A stretch of 64,000 nt of DNA from Rubritalea squalenifaciens DSM 18772 (GCF_900141815.1 NZ_FQYR01000008.1:1-64000), one strand, 5' to 3'. Positions 18,328 to 27,682 are shown, numbered from the stretch's first letter. Numbers and translations are program-made. Notes: generated from the sequence alone by a model not told the origin.

Positions 18328-19194
18328 CTATTCTGGCAGAGATTTTTTCCCGCGCAACTCCTGCTTGTAAGCCCTGACCTTAAGCGCGTACTGATTAAGG
18401 AGATAATTAAATTGCTGCACTCTTTCCACAAGCTCAGCCTTCCTGGATTCTGACAAGCCATCAAACGCCCCGTTTAGCTTACTCTGTTCAATTACCCAGT
18501 GACAGCGCTGCACCCGACTAACATGCTCTTGATAATAAGGAAGATAAGCCTCTACTCCTTCCATTCCACCTGATAAGCTCGTCTTATAAATGAGTATAGA
18601 CTCTGTGGCGGATGCTGCGGTTAGAGCGTCATTAACATCCAAAGGCTTTTTGTCACATTCTTCCAAGGTTCGCTGTGACAGAGCTAGCACAGCTTCGAAT
18701 CCACTCTCAGCACCCTCATACTTGAGAAGAGAGGAGGCATAAAAGTAACTCAATGCATTAAAATTTGCATAATTCGTGGGATCCAACTCATAAGCCATCT
18801 CCACCAGCTCTCCAGCCCTCTTCATCTCAAAGGCATAAGCCGCCCCCACATGCGGAGTCGGTGAGTTATTTGCACGAACATCTTTCTCAAGATTTTGAAG
18901 CTTCCATTTACAATCAGAAAGACTCCAACCTTGCCCCCTAACCACTCCATGCGTCTCGCCGCACACTTCACATGACTCACCCTCTTTGAGATGCTCGTGA
19001 CCTTGACCAGCATGAATCAGAAGATGAACGGCGTCTTGCACAGAAATACCAATCAACTCACCATAAGGACTACCATTTAACTCGAGCACATTGAGGTCCC
19101 GCTTGTAATCCTGCTCCACGGCACGACCAGAAATAACTACACCGACGCAGCCACATAAGATCACCAGAAGCCATATGATATCATTCTTTTTCAT
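18328..19194 (-). CDS. Membrane-anchored hypothetical protein with a CxxC motif
   Basis: 288 residues. Residues 7-24 (IWLLVILCGCVGVVISGR) are one membrane anchor or signal. The segment CEVCGETHG near residue 76 is a possible metal- or thiol-active CxxC. The remainder is helical, with a TPR-like stretch (AGELVEMAYELDPTNYANFNALSYFYASSLLKY written in two adjoining helices). I recognise no family. It is the last gene of a three-gene minus-strand unit, 5 nt after the stop of the ABC permease, so it probably works with that transporter, perhaps as an extracytoplasmic partner. That role is inferred from position only. Confidence 0.7.
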   Translation of the reverse strand: MKKNDIIWLLVILCGCVGVVISGRAVEQDYKRDLNVLELNGSPYGELIGISVQDAVHLLIHAGQGHEHLKEGESCEVCGETHGVVRGQGWSLSDCKWKLQNLEKDVRANNSPTPHVGAAYAFEMKRAGELVEMAYELDPTNYANFNALSYFYASSLLKYEGAESGFEAVLALSQRTLEECDKKPLDVNDALTAASATESILIYKTSLSGGMEGVEAYLPYYQEHVSRVQRCHWVIEQSKLNGAFDGLSESRKAELVERVQQFNYLLNQYALKVRAYKQELRGKKSLPE

Positions 19195-19199
19195 CCTGA

Positions 19200-19967
19200 C
19201 TAACGCTGCTTGTAGTTAAACACAAAGCGGCTCACGCCCGCAAAAACCAGTGCCCACGCGGCAAGATATTCCAAAACGGACATGAACTCAAGGTTCGTCA
19301 TCGCCCCCTGCTTATGCACAAAACGGTGCGTCAGATCCGCCAAGTATGAATGGTGGAGAGAAACATAGACCAAGTCCAAGAACATGGACTCTTCAGCCGC
19401 CGCCACTTTCCCAAGTAGCACCACGCCGTACCAACCAGTCAAGCCAATCGCCAAGACGCCAAGATACCCGATCACAACCCCAAAACGGCTAGCCAAGGCC
19501 ACAGCAAGCATGACCCAGCAGCTGACAACGATCAACATCAGAGCCACATGCTGTACACTAAGCACTACCCAATGCTTATAATCATCAGGATGCACAGGTG
19601 CCGCAAACAATACAGAGATGAGAGCCGGAATCACACAAAGGGCGACGCCAAATATCATGACACTGGCCCAAATGGCTGTCAGCTGACCATCCTTCCCCAC
19701 TCCCCTACTATAAAAATAGCAGCCCATACCTGAATCAGCATTTCTTCCAGCCAAATCTGCGGCTTGATACGTTAACCAAAAAAGGCACGCCATCCACGCA
19801 AACTGCCAAGCCACCTGGGTACGCGCCAATTTCAACACCTCTGCATCCACACCATAATTGGTCATTTCCGCAAAGACAAAAGGCAGAAACATCGCAAGCA
19901 GAACAACCAGAATCCCCAGCTTTTGATGCACCACACTAGACAGTGATAATTTAATCAACTTTTTCAT
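19200..19967 (-). CDS. ABC transporter permease-like membrane protein
   Basis: 255 residues from ATG 19967 (MKKLIKLSLSS), 2 nt after the stop of the upstream ATPase gene; an AGAG-rich sequence precedes it. About six hydrophobic segments are visible (for example LGILVVLLAMFLPFVF, TAIWASVMIFGVALCVIPALISVLF, VALMLIVVSCWVMLAVALA, VVIGYLGVLAIGLTGWYGVVLL). This matches small ABC-2-type permeases of the CcmB/NatB kind in size and layout. The substrate is unknown. Tight coupling to the ATPase and to the following CxxC protein supports one complex in the cytoplasmic membrane. Confidence 0.75.
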   Translation of the reverse strand: MKKLIKLSLSSVVHQKLGILVVLLAMFLPFVFAEMTNYGVDAEVLKLARTQVAWQFAWMACLFWLTYQAADLAGRNADSGMGCYFYSRGVGKDGQLTAIWASVMIFGVALCVIPALISVLFAAPVHPDDYKHWVVLSVQHVALMLIVVSCWVMLAVALASRFGVVIGYLGVLAIGLTGWYGVVLLGKVAAAEESMFLDLVYVSLHHSYLADLTHRFVHKQGAMTNLEFMSVLEYLAAWALVFAGVSRFVFNYKQR

Positions 19968-19969
19968 CT

Positions 19970-20620
19970 CTAAACCAATGAATTCTTCAACTCTCCCCAA
20001 GTGTACTCCTCATCTTTCGAGGTCGCACAAATCTCCCCTTCTGATATCAACAGGGCACTCTCAATCTTCATCGAGTTGAAATCCGGATGACAACTCACCA
20101 ACCGGCAAACACCCACTTCATTTTCAGCCCAATACTCCATAAACAACTCTCTAACGTGAGAATCAATCCCCGTGAAGGGCTCATCTAACAATAGAACATC
20201 CCCTTCACCCGGCAGACAACTAAATTCCGCCATCAACCAACTCACCTTACGTTTATTTCCCGTAGATAGTTCGCGAAAAGTTTTGGATACATCCAACTCA
20301 ACCTTGTCCGCAAACTCCAAGCAAGATTTCACGTTCTCCTTGGGCAGCACACATGAAAGAATAGACTTTGGCGTTAGATGCTTGTCGTAATAGATATCTT
20401 CTGCAACAAACTGAGCAACTCCTCTAACACCAGTGACTCCAGACTTCAATTTAAGCACCCCTGCCAAACTCCTTAACAGCGTAGTTTTACCTCTACCATT
20501 TCGCGCTAATAGATAGTGAGTACCCTCCCCCAAACTGATAGAGCTAGCCACACGAGCGAGTACACGATCATACCCTATGGCCAAATCTTCACTTAATTCG
20601 ATTCCTACGTCTCTAGACAT
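19970..20620 (-). CDS. ABC transporter ATP-binding protein (CcmA-like)
   Basis: 216 residues, a compact single ABC domain. The Walker A appears as LLARNGRGKTTLL, with Ala in place of the usual first Gly. The signature is LSTGNKRKVSW instead of LSGGQ, and Walker B is GDVLLLDEPFTGID. The size and LxTGxKRK signature resemble CcmA-like export ATPases. It heads a three-gene unit with the permease and the CxxC protein, divergent from the pilus locus. Its substrate cannot be told from sequence. Confidence 0.85.
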   Translation of the reverse strand: MSRDVGIELSEDLAIGYDRVLARVASSISLGEGTHYLLARNGRGKTTLLRSLAGVLKLKSGVTGVRGVAQFVAEDIYYDKHLTPKSILSCVLPKENVKSCLEFADKVELDVSKTFRELSTGNKRKVSWLMAEFSCLPGEGDVLLLDEPFTGIDSHVRELFMEYWAENEVGVCRLVSCHPDFNSMKIESALLISEGEICATSKDEEYTWGELKNSLV

Positions 20621-20909
20621 TGAATCACTACCAAAATGAGATTCCCCTGCGAATCAAGCAAAATCAAGCAACCCGACCCTTGGATGACAGCTTTATGAAT
20701 ATTTTGTAAGATTTTTCTCGCCAAATCGCAGAAAAGATTTATTTCATGCTTTTAGCACTTCAAGAAGAGTAATTCAGATACAAACTTAAAACCTCACTCA
20801 ACTTTTTACTTTTCATATCACAACTTTCACATCAATATGCTGCCCGTCTCTTAATCTTTTATTAAGATAAATTGATAACCCCGCATCATTGATGACTTAA
20901 CCCTATCTC
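20621..20909. promoter_or_regulatory. Divergent promoter region between the ABC unit and the pilus locus
   Basis: 289 bp of A/T-rich DNA without a gene. A perfect 7-bp dyad (TCTTAAT, 5-nt loop, ATTAAGA) lies at 20849-20867, about 42 bp before the start of the PilT-like gene, and could be an operator. I cannot assign definite -35/-10 boxes. Confidence 0.45.
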
Positions 20910-22163
20910 ATGGAAGCAGCCGCCAACATTCCTACCCCCCCACCGCTCCCAACCCAACCTGGAGTACTCCCGTTTAGCGAGAGCATGACAGGCAAGGAGC
21001 TGCTGCAGACCATCTTCAGAGTTTGCCAACAACGTGGCGTCTCAGACATCCAGCTCAGAGCTGGCCGCGAAATGTATATCGAGACTCACCACGGCATGGA
21101 AGCCATCCCAGATCTCGGTACCCTCTCTCCCGACAATACACTAAAAGTGTATAAAGAACTACTGAGAAACCGTGAAGACGCCTCACACGGCTTTGATGAC
21201 CTATCTGAGCGCTCTGCTGACCCCATTGGTCACAGCATCAACCAATTCAAAGAGAAGCTGGTAGATGACTTCTCCTGCAATGGTATCCAGTATGGAGATA
21301 ACGGCGAGGTATCTGGACGACTTCGTATCCAAGCCCACCTCAGCGCCCCAGGTCTCGGCATCACCTGCCGTATTCTTAACGATAACATTCCGACACTGGA
21401 AACGCTTGGCATTCTCCCTGACACTATCACCACTCTCAAGCATTGCGTTCTGAGACGTGCCGGCCTCTGCCTGGTGACAGGACCGACTGGTTCAGGTAAA
21501 TCTACCACCCTAGCCTCACTTATTGATTGGGTACGCCAGAATTACCCCAAACACATTGTCACTGTTGAGGATCCAGTAGAATACCAGTATCCGCACGATA
21601 TGGAGGACCCAGACATCGCCGGCATGCGCGCCCTGGCTCCCAGCATCGTTACTCAACAGGAAGTCGGACGCGATGTAGCCTCCTACCGCCAAGGTCTTAA
21701 AGATGTACTCCGTAAAGCCCCCCACATCATTCTACTTGGTGAGATTCGTGACCGCGAGGCCATGGATACTTGTATGGAGGCAGCCCAGACTGGCCACTTG
21801 GTCCTCTCCACTCTTCATACCACGGGCGCAGTAAAAACCCTTGGTCGTATCCTGGAGATGTACCCCAAAGAAAAACACAAGGCGGTCCTTAACCGTCTTG
21901 GTGAAACACTAATTTTCATCCACTCCCAAGGCCTACTCAATGGCCAGCAAGGCAGAATTCTTAACTACGAATTCCTCCATAATAATGATGACTCCGTTGG
22001 CTCAGCCATCGCAGCCTATGACGATGGCGCCAGCTCCGTAGAAGACGCCATCCGTCGCGCCGGAAACATCCAGTGGGATCACAACCTGATGCGCCTGCAC
22101 CAGCAGGGCCTCATCACCCTAGAAGATTTTGAGAACGCGAGAATTGGCCGCTCAGACGACTAA
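20910..22163 (+). CDS. PilT-like twitching/retraction ATPase
   Basis: 417 residues. PilT-type hexameric ATPases depolymerise type IV pili in the cytoplasm. A proline-rich N-terminus (PTPPPLPTQPG) precedes a PilT-like N-domain. Walker A is GPTGSGKSTT (about 191-200), the Asp box TVEDPVEYQY, Walker B HIILLGEIRD (about 272-281), and the His box VLSTLHTTGA. An insert around residues 95-130 is not usual in PilT. The C-terminal DAIRRAGN resembles, but does not match, the classic AIRNLIRE motif. It is the first gene of the plus-strand pilus locus, 60 bp before the prepilin gene. Confidence 0.9.
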   Translation: MEAAANIPTPPPLPTQPGVLPFSESMTGKELLQTIFRVCQQRGVSDIQLRAGREMYIETHHGMEAIPDLGTLSPDNTLKVYKELLRNREDASHGFDDLSERSADPIGHSINQFKEKLVDDFSCNGIQYGDNGEVSGRLRIQAHLSAPGLGITCRILNDNIPTLETLGILPDTITTLKHCVLRRAGLCLVTGPTGSGKSTTLASLIDWVRQNYPKHIVTVEDPVEYQYPHDMEDPDIAGMRALAPSIVTQQEVGRDVASYRQGLKDVLRKAPHIILLGEIRDREAMDTCMEAAQTGHLVLSTLHTTGAVKTLGRILEMYPKEKHKAVLNRLGETLIFIHSQGLLNGQQGRILNYEFLHNNDDSVGSAIAAYDDGASSVEDAIRRAGNIQWDHNLMRLHQQGLITLEDFENARIGRSDD

Positions 22164-22223
22164 CACCCTCACATTCTCGAAAACCAAAAATAAAAACTAA
22201 TATAAACACAACCCAATAATAAA

Positions 22224-22580
22224 ATGAAAATGAACGTATCCAAAATCAAGTCCCGTAAGGGTGTGACACTGATCGAGCTTACTGTGGTTATCGCTGTGAT
22301 CCTCGTTCTTATCTCCGTACTCTTCATCGGTGCCAAGTTCTACAAAGACAGTGCCAACAGATCTGCTTGCGTGATCAACCAGAACGCAATCTTCAAAGCT
22401 GCTTCTGCATACATCAACATCAACGGCACGGACCCTACTTGGAATGACCTTACCACAGGAACTGGCCCATTGGCTGCATCTATACCAGTATGCCCATCTG
22501 AAGGCGCGGGCTCCTACTCACTTACAGTTACTGCTGGCGTACCTGCCGCTTCATGCTCCGACACTACACACGTTGAATAA
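22224..22580 (+). CDS. Type IV pilin-like protein (prepilin 1)
   Basis: 118 residues with a class III leader: basic MKMNVSKIKSRKG, cleavage after Gly13, then VTLIELTVVIAVILVLISV. Glu5 of the mature form is present; position +1 is Val instead of the commoner Phe or Met. Four Cys occur in the mature part (at about residues 50, 90, 111 and the region between), so disulfides are possible. The short globular domain is small for a major pilin. Its own terminator follows, which would allow high expression relative to the assembly genes, as expected for a main subunit. That it is the major pilin is an inference. Confidence 0.88.
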   Translation: MKMNVSKIKSRKGVTLIELTVVIAVILVLISVLFIGAKFYKDSANRSACVINQNAIFKAASAYININGTDPTWNDLTTGTGPLAASIPVCPSEGAGSYSLTVTAGVPAASCSDTTHVE

Positions 22581-22633
22581 GCCATAGCAATAATGCTATA
22601 CCCATTATTAGGTTTGGCTCATTGACTTTCGCA

Positions 22634-22671
22634 ACCCCCACCTCAACAGTGTCTGAGGAGGGGGTTTTTTG
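22634..22671 (+). terminator. Terminator after prepilin 1
   Basis: Arms at 22634-22645 and 22654-22665 (ACCCCCACCTCA against TGAGGAGGGGGT, one mismatch) are followed by TTTTTT. It separates the PilT-like/prepilin pair from the assembly genes. Confidence 0.85.
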
Positions 22672-22837
22672 AAAAAAACATCCCCCCCTATAAGCTGTAA
22701 GAATCAGACAGTTTCCAAAAGCTCCTACACCAACGCTTATTTAGTCATTTACTAAACGCGCCCCCAACCTTCAGTCTAGGCTAAGCCCCTCAGAGAAGCC
22801 CTGAACAACTCTCCATTTATCTTACTTTAAAGCTGCC

Positions 22838-24775
22838 ATGCACCTCAGCTCACCTGAAACACTTTCTGCCCGCAAAAGATACAAGCAAGCGATTGAACTC
22901 AGTCACAAAACCTCTCGCTCAAGTAATCCAGACTGGTACAAGGATTCACTTGGCATCAATTTGCAGCTTCATATCTTTGTCGGAAGCGACTCAGGTGCCA
23001 TTTCCTATATCCGTAATACCAGCGAAAGCTCCTGGGCGAAGGGTCCCAATATCTCCCCTGAAGCTCAAGCCAACCCCGAGCTACTGAATGAGATTCTTCA
23101 AGGCATCTACAACGAACATTTGTCAAAGCAATCCAAACCCTCCATGGGGGTCATCCTTTATGTGGCCGACGAATTCTCAACCGCCGAGCTGGGCCCGGAA
23201 CACCAGAACCCCGCTGAAATTGACGAATTGAGGAAGCTGATCATTGAGAACCCATCTTCCATTCTTGAAGATCAGACGATTTCTAACGAAACTCACTCCT
23301 GGAGACTCTTCCCTTATCCAGGAGCCTCAGGCGGCAACGCATTCGCCACCGCCATCTCACTCTCCAGAAAACACGACAAACTTCTCAGCTACCTCAGGGA
23401 ATACGGAAGAGAAAACAACTTTCCAATCAACACCCGAGCTGTCAGCGCCCCTCTCTGCACCATTAGCGCCCTCCCTTGGCTGCTAGAGCACACCCCTGAA
23501 AACGGCTTTGTTACCGCCCTCCATTACCCTCGCTTTACCGTTCTGGCCTTCTTCAACGTTCACGGCGACCTCATTCTGATTCGCACACTGCAACACCACG
23601 GCAATGCCCCCTTTGCTCCCAATACAGCCAGCGCGATCAACACCACGGCAACCTCTCTAGAACTCTCCAATCCGCATGTATTCATCCTCCCCATGGCCGG
23701 CCAGCCACCGATGGGACTTAGCGGGTCTATATCCAGCATCATGCCGGATTCAGAAGTAATCACGCTCAGCCCAACCAGCTCCCAACTTCACATCCCCACC
23801 GCACCCAGCGCTTCTGGCAAAAAAGAACTACTCGGCATGACTCGCCCCTGGAAATGGAGCGACCTAACAGCGCAAACCAAACTAGAGTCGGAATCATCTG
23901 CACCTACTCAAGAAGATCAATCAGCCTCTGCCATCCCCGGCGTAACACGCCCATGGCGAGTACAAGATATGGCGGCCACCGCCATGCTTTCCCAGGTCCG
24001 CCTGGAAGTGGTCTCCACCACAAACCCGCCGACGGCCAGCAACTCCCCTTTGGCGGAGAGCCACACCTTTTCCACTCTGGTTCGCGAGATGTGGCCCATC
24101 CAAGACTTCCTCCCAGCACCCACAGAGGAAACCAGCCTATTTCCTGGCCAATTTGAGATGAAAATTATCCGCTTCGGTCGGCTACTCAAACTTAGCGCAG
24201 CCACTCTTGTGTTAGGCTTCGCAGGATACTCAGCTTTCAGCTACATCCGAGCCAAGTCTCATGAAGCCTGGGGCTACGAACCCGGACTCGCTCAAATGGA
24301 ACTGATGAAGTACCAGAAAGATTTAGCGAGCTACAACACCTGGAACAATCTGCTACAGGAAAGATCATTATTATGGTCCAACATGGAACTCCTTACTAGG
24401 ATGTTCCCTGAGCAACCCCAAGTAGTCATCAACGATTACAGCTATTCCACCCAAATCTCCGCACCCGTGAAAAACGAGCCCATGGTCGCCTTCTCTAGAA
24501 CCTGGAGAATTAGAGGGGAAGCCACAGATGCCTCTAAAAAACACCTCTTTGATCTCAACACAAAAAACGGGATCACCAAACTGTTCCGCGAGGTCTACAA
24601 AGTAACTGGTGACGAATCTTTTAACCCTGATGTCTACAGAAGGGCGCCTAATGTAGACATCACTTTCAACTCTATGAATACAAGGTCATCCAGCTCCACC
24701 TTCACAGTCTCATTCGACATCACCATCATTCAAAGCTTCAATGACAACGATCCTCTCATGATCACCGTCAACTAA
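22838..24775 (+). CDS. PilM/PilN-like inner-membrane pilus assembly protein
   Basis: 645 residues. The N-terminal 320 residues look like a diverged actin-like PilM domain; I cannot see intact nucleotide-binding loops. A linker holds two copies of one motif, GMTRPWKWSDLTAQTKL (333-349) and GVTRPWRVQDMAATAML (368-384). One membrane helix follows (about 451-470, KLSAATLVLGFAGYSAFSYI), then a PilN-like extracytoplasmic domain. It therefore combines roles that PilM and PilN split in other bacteria, linking the cytoplasmic motor to the periplasmic alignment complex. It resembles the FtsA/PilM-like protein of the Akkermansia pilus cluster (Amuc_1101) in position. PilO-, PilP- and PilQ-like genes follow. 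Assignment is from layout and context. Confidence 0.72.
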   Translation: MHLSSPETLSARKRYKQAIELSHKTSRSSNPDWYKDSLGINLQLHIFVGSDSGAISYIRNTSESSWAKGPNISPEAQANPELLNEILQGIYNEHLSKQSKPSMGVILYVADEFSTAELGPEHQNPAEIDELRKLIIENPSSILEDQTISNETHSWRLFPYPGASGGNAFATAISLSRKHDKLLSYLREYGRENNFPINTRAVSAPLCTISALPWLLEHTPENGFVTALHYPRFTVLAFFNVHGDLILIRTLQHHGNAPFAPNTASAINTTATSLELSNPHVFILPMAGQPPMGLSGSISSIMPDSEVITLSPTSSQLHIPTAPSASGKKELLGMTRPWKWSDLTAQTKLESESSAPTQEDQSASAIPGVTRPWRVQDMAATAMLSQVRLEVVSTTNPPTASNSPLAESHTFSTLVREMWPIQDFLPAPTEETSLFPGQFEMKIIRFGRLLKLSAATLVLGFAGYSAFSYIRAKSHEAWGYEPGLAQMELMKYQKDLASYNTWNNLLQERSLLWSNMELLTRMFPEQPQVVINDYSYSTQISAPVKNEPMVAFSRTWRIRGEATDASKKHLFDLNTKNGITKLFREVYKVTGDESFNPDVYRRAPNVDITFNSMNTRSSSSTFTVSFDITIIQSFNDNDPLMITVN

Positions 24776-24792
24776 CCCATCACCAGCTAGCT

Positions 24793-25329
24793 ATGAATAA
24801 GCAATATTCCACCCCAGTCATCCTTTTTGGAATTGTGATACCTTTAGTTATTACCATCATCCTGCTCATCATCGTTGCCGCCATCAAAGGTAGCCTCATG
24901 GGAGATTTTGAGAACAACAAGCTGGCGTACGAGCAAGAACTCATGGTTCAGCAGCAAGCTCAAGACCTGAAAAGCAAAACCTCTTCCAACCTCAACCAAT
25001 TCAAAACATGGGAAGAATTGGTTAGTGGCGATGTCTACCAGAAAATCAGCTCGAATTTACGCGAGGAAGCCAGCAACAGCCCAACACAAAGCATGATGAT
25101 CACCTCTGAAAGCCGCTCTCAAAACGCTAAAAGCCTGGAGCAGACACTTAAGAGAAATATTGTAGGGATAGACTTCTCTATCGCCGGCACTTACCAAGAA
25201 ATCCAAAACGCCACCTTATCCTTAGAAGCAACCACTCCGAATCTTTTCCTATACTCTTTTCAGGTCAAACCGAGCCGCGGTAAACTTCTCAACCTCAACC
25301 TCACTTACTTGGCATGGTCAAAAGAATAA
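24793..25329 (+). CDS. PilO/GspM-like alignment protein
   Basis: 178 residues. A single N-terminal membrane helix (about 9-32, VILFGIVIPLVITIILLIIV) is followed by a Gln/Lys-rich coiled coil (about 38-75) and a small alpha/beta domain ending in NLFLYSFQVKPSRGKLLNLNLTYLAW, the shape of PilO and GspM. Position between the PilM/N-like and PilP-like genes supports this. It occupies the slot that Amuc_1100 has in Akkermansia but is far shorter (178 versus about 317 residues). It overlaps the next gene by 16 bp. Confidence 0.72.
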   Translation: MNKQYSTPVILFGIVIPLVITIILLIIVAAIKGSLMGDFENNKLAYEQELMVQQQAQDLKSKTSSNLNQFKTWEELVSGDVYQKISSNLREEASNSPTQSMMITSESRSQNAKSLEQTLKRNIVGIDFSIAGTYQEIQNATLSLEATTPNLFLYSFQVKPSRGKLLNLNLTYLAWSKE

Positions 25330-25880
25330 ATACCCTCATCCTACTCATCGCGATCACAAGCGTGCATGGCGAAGAGAGCACACAGAATGCCGCCAGATTT
25401 AATTTGAATGAGCCTCAGAAGCTCATCGATAAGCGAAGGAGTGTGTTAGCGATCAACAAACGCACCTACGGACCTTTCGGCAAAAATCAAGATCCTAATG
25501 CCAAACCGCCGCCACCTCCCAAGAAGGAGGAGACCAAGGCACCTGTCGTTGAAAAAACACCCGAACTTGAGCTCAAAGACCTCATTGGAAATTTGAAAGA
25601 CAAGGTCAACGCGGCAGGCAACAATATGGCGATCATCAATGGACGCCGTTACCTGAAGGGCGACACCCTCAAGCTTGAGGCGGTGAATCCTAAAACACGC
25701 AAGAAACAGGTCTTTGAAGTACAACTCGCCAGAGCAACATCCAGTCTCCTTGCGTTCCGTAACACCAACTCAGGCGAATTTCACTATCTACAGCTGGGAG
25801 GCGGGCTCAACCTCGGCAAACCCGAAGACCTTAAACTGCCCGAGAGCAACAAAGACGACAAAATCGACATCACCAAATAG
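25314..25880 (+). CDS. PilP/GspC-like periplasmic protein
   Basis: 188 residues. A signal peptide (MVKRINTLILLIAITSVHG) is followed by a Pro/Lys-rich linker (KPPPPPKKEETKAPVVEKTPE). A small beta domain (NMAIINGRRYLKGDTLKLEA) then follows, which matches the homology region of GspC and PilP that contacts the secretin. It starts inside the PilO-like gene (16-bp overlap) and precedes the secretin gene by 80 bp. A role in linking the inner-membrane complex to the secretin is likely from this context. Confidence 0.68.
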   Translation: MVKRINTLILLIAITSVHGEESTQNAARFNLNEPQKLIDKRRSVLAINKRTYGPFGKNQDPNAKPPPPPKKEETKAPVVEKTPELELKDLIGNLKDKVNAAGNNMAIINGRRYLKGDTLKLEAVNPKTRKKQVFEVQLARATSSLLAFRNTNSGEFHYLQLGGGLNLGKPEDLKLPESNKDDKIDITK

Positions 25881-25960
25881 CCCGAATATCCTTGTTTTCG
25901 AAGTTAATACATGCTTCTAATCATTTAACCTACCTAAAGTGGCATAAATACACTAACATC

Positions 25961-27682
25961 ATGAAAGCCAAAAAACTACATACTAAGGGGTTACCGACAG
26001 CCCTGACAGCGTTCGCTATCGCGACATCCGTCGCCATGGCTCAAGATGCAGCGCCTGTGCCTGGCGCAGATGCACAACCAGCAACAGAAGACCCTGCGGC
26101 ACCCGCGCCACCTGCTGATGAACAACCTGCACCTCCTGCTCCTCCGGCACCAGCTGCAGGAGAAGATGTCGCCCTTCCTGGTGAAGAGCAAGCAGCTGCT
26201 GGCCAACCCGTAGTCAATGCCAACAATCTGGAAGATGGTCTCCGCGTCCAAGACGCCAACCTCAATGATATTATGGAGCTCCTTGCTACCCAAGCAGGAC
26301 TCTCCTACTTCCACAATAACCGCATCTCTGGCGATGACTTCAAAGTGAATGGTTACCTCCGAAACGGAGATCCACTTCAGCAGATGAATGATCTCGCCTT
26401 CCAGTTTGGCCTGACCCTCTACCGCAAAGGCGACACAGCCTACGCCCTCACACCTGACCAGTTGAATCAATTGCCAGCCAATGAGTGGCATTACTCGCTG
26501 CGTTACCTACGCCCAAAAGATATCGAGCAGATCAAAGCCCTCATCTCTCCACTTCTCAGCCCAAGTACAGGCATAGTAAACTTCGAGCCTAAGACGAACA
26601 CAATCATTGTCATCGATACACCTAACCGTATCGAACGCGTACAAAACCTTCTTCAACGTGTCGACCGCGCCAAAGGGCAAATCGTCATCGAAGTAAAAAT
26701 CTATCGCGTCAACAGCGGTGCGGCACAAGCTCTTGGTGTTGATTGGTCCAAAAGTTTGGGAAGAAGTGCGAATGATCAAGAGGTTTTAGAAATCGTACCA
26801 GGTATCAATAGCTTACTTGGACTTCCTTCATTTGGCTCAACAGTTGCTGAGGACATCGTCTTGGCTCCAGACCAACTTAGAGGGATATTCAGAGCGCTTA
26901 ACGAAGGAGGCATTACCAAACTTCAAAACAACCCGGTTCTGATTACCGAGGACAATGAGCCTGCCTCAATCTCTGTCATCGACCGTATTCCGATTATCAC
27001 CACAACCACAAATAACACCTCCGCCGGTTCTTCTGAGACTGAGGAAGTTCGTTACAAAATTGATGAAAGTGATTCTACGGATCCAGAGACCACCCGTGAG
27101 ATTGGCACCACTATCTTCCTCACCCCAACAGTACTACCGGACGGCACGATTCGTCTCAATATGCGTCCACGTACCGCGTCTGTGACTCGCTATATTGACT
27201 CACCATCTGGCAACTCTTACCCAGAGGTTAGAGAATCTACCGTTAGCACTATTGCTCGTATCCCAGACGGTCACTCCCTCATTGTTGGTGGTTTCTTCCA
27301 AGAATCCGAGATTACAGACAAGAACAAGGTTCCTCTTCTTGGTGATGTACCTGTGCTTAATTTCTTCTTTAAGAACAAAACCACCTCTAAAGAGACTTCT
27401 AGTCTCATCTTTGTGGTAACTCCGAGTACGTACGACCCGGCCAACCACGACTCACACCACAAGACTCATAGCCGAGTTTCCAGCACGCTTGAGCTTCCAT
27501 GCGACCATGAGTCCATCAGCAAGGAGCACCCTGGTGTTTACCATGAGCCAAACCTGAAGCGCACTCTCCACAACATTGGGCACGAGACACAACTCAATAC
27601 CCACGGATCTGGTAGCAGCAGTTCTTCGACCTACAACAGCTCACAAAGTGACAACAGCCGCAGATTCCGCCTGCGCCGATAA
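25961..27682 (+). CDS. Type IV pilus / type II secretion secretin (PilQ-like)
   Basis: 573 residues from ATG 25961 (MKAKKLHTKG); the frame is open earlier, but this start gives a proper signal peptide cleaved near AMAQ. An Ala/Pro-rich linker (about 30-75) is followed by an N0/STN-like domain (VQDANLNDIMELLATQAGL) and an N1-like domain (LRYLRPKDIEQIKALISPLLS...NRIERVQNLLQRVD). The secretin barrel domain has ALNEGGITKLQNNPVLITEDN, LTPTVLPDGTIRLNM and the diagnostic GHSLIVGGFFQE...KVPLLGDVPVLNFFF. A Ser/His-rich tail ends in RRFRLRR. It forms the outer-membrane ring through which the pilus passes. Its position corresponds to Amuc_1098 in Akkermansia. Confidence 0.95.
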   Translation: MKAKKLHTKGLPTALTAFAIATSVAMAQDAAPVPGADAQPATEDPAAPAPPADEQPAPPAPPAPAAGEDVALPGEEQAAAGQPVVNANNLEDGLRVQDANLNDIMELLATQAGLSYFHNNRISGDDFKVNGYLRNGDPLQQMNDLAFQFGLTLYRKGDTAYALTPDQLNQLPANEWHYSLRYLRPKDIEQIKALISPLLSPSTGIVNFEPKTNTIIVIDTPNRIERVQNLLQRVDRAKGQIVIEVKIYRVNSGAAQALGVDWSKSLGRSANDQEVLEIVPGINSLLGLPSFGSTVAEDIVLAPDQLRGIFRALNEGGITKLQNNPVLITEDNEPASISVIDRIPIITTTTNNTSAGSSETEEVRYKIDESDSTDPETTREIGTTIFLTPTVLPDGTIRLNMRPRTASVTRYIDSPSGNSYPEVRESTVSTIARIPDGHSLIVGGFFQESEITDKNKVPLLGDVPVLNFFFKNKTTSKETSSLIFVVTPSTYDPANHDSHHKTHSRVSSTLELPCDHESISKEHPGVYHEPNLKRTLHNIGHETQLNTHGSGSSSSSTYNSSQSDNSRRFRLRR

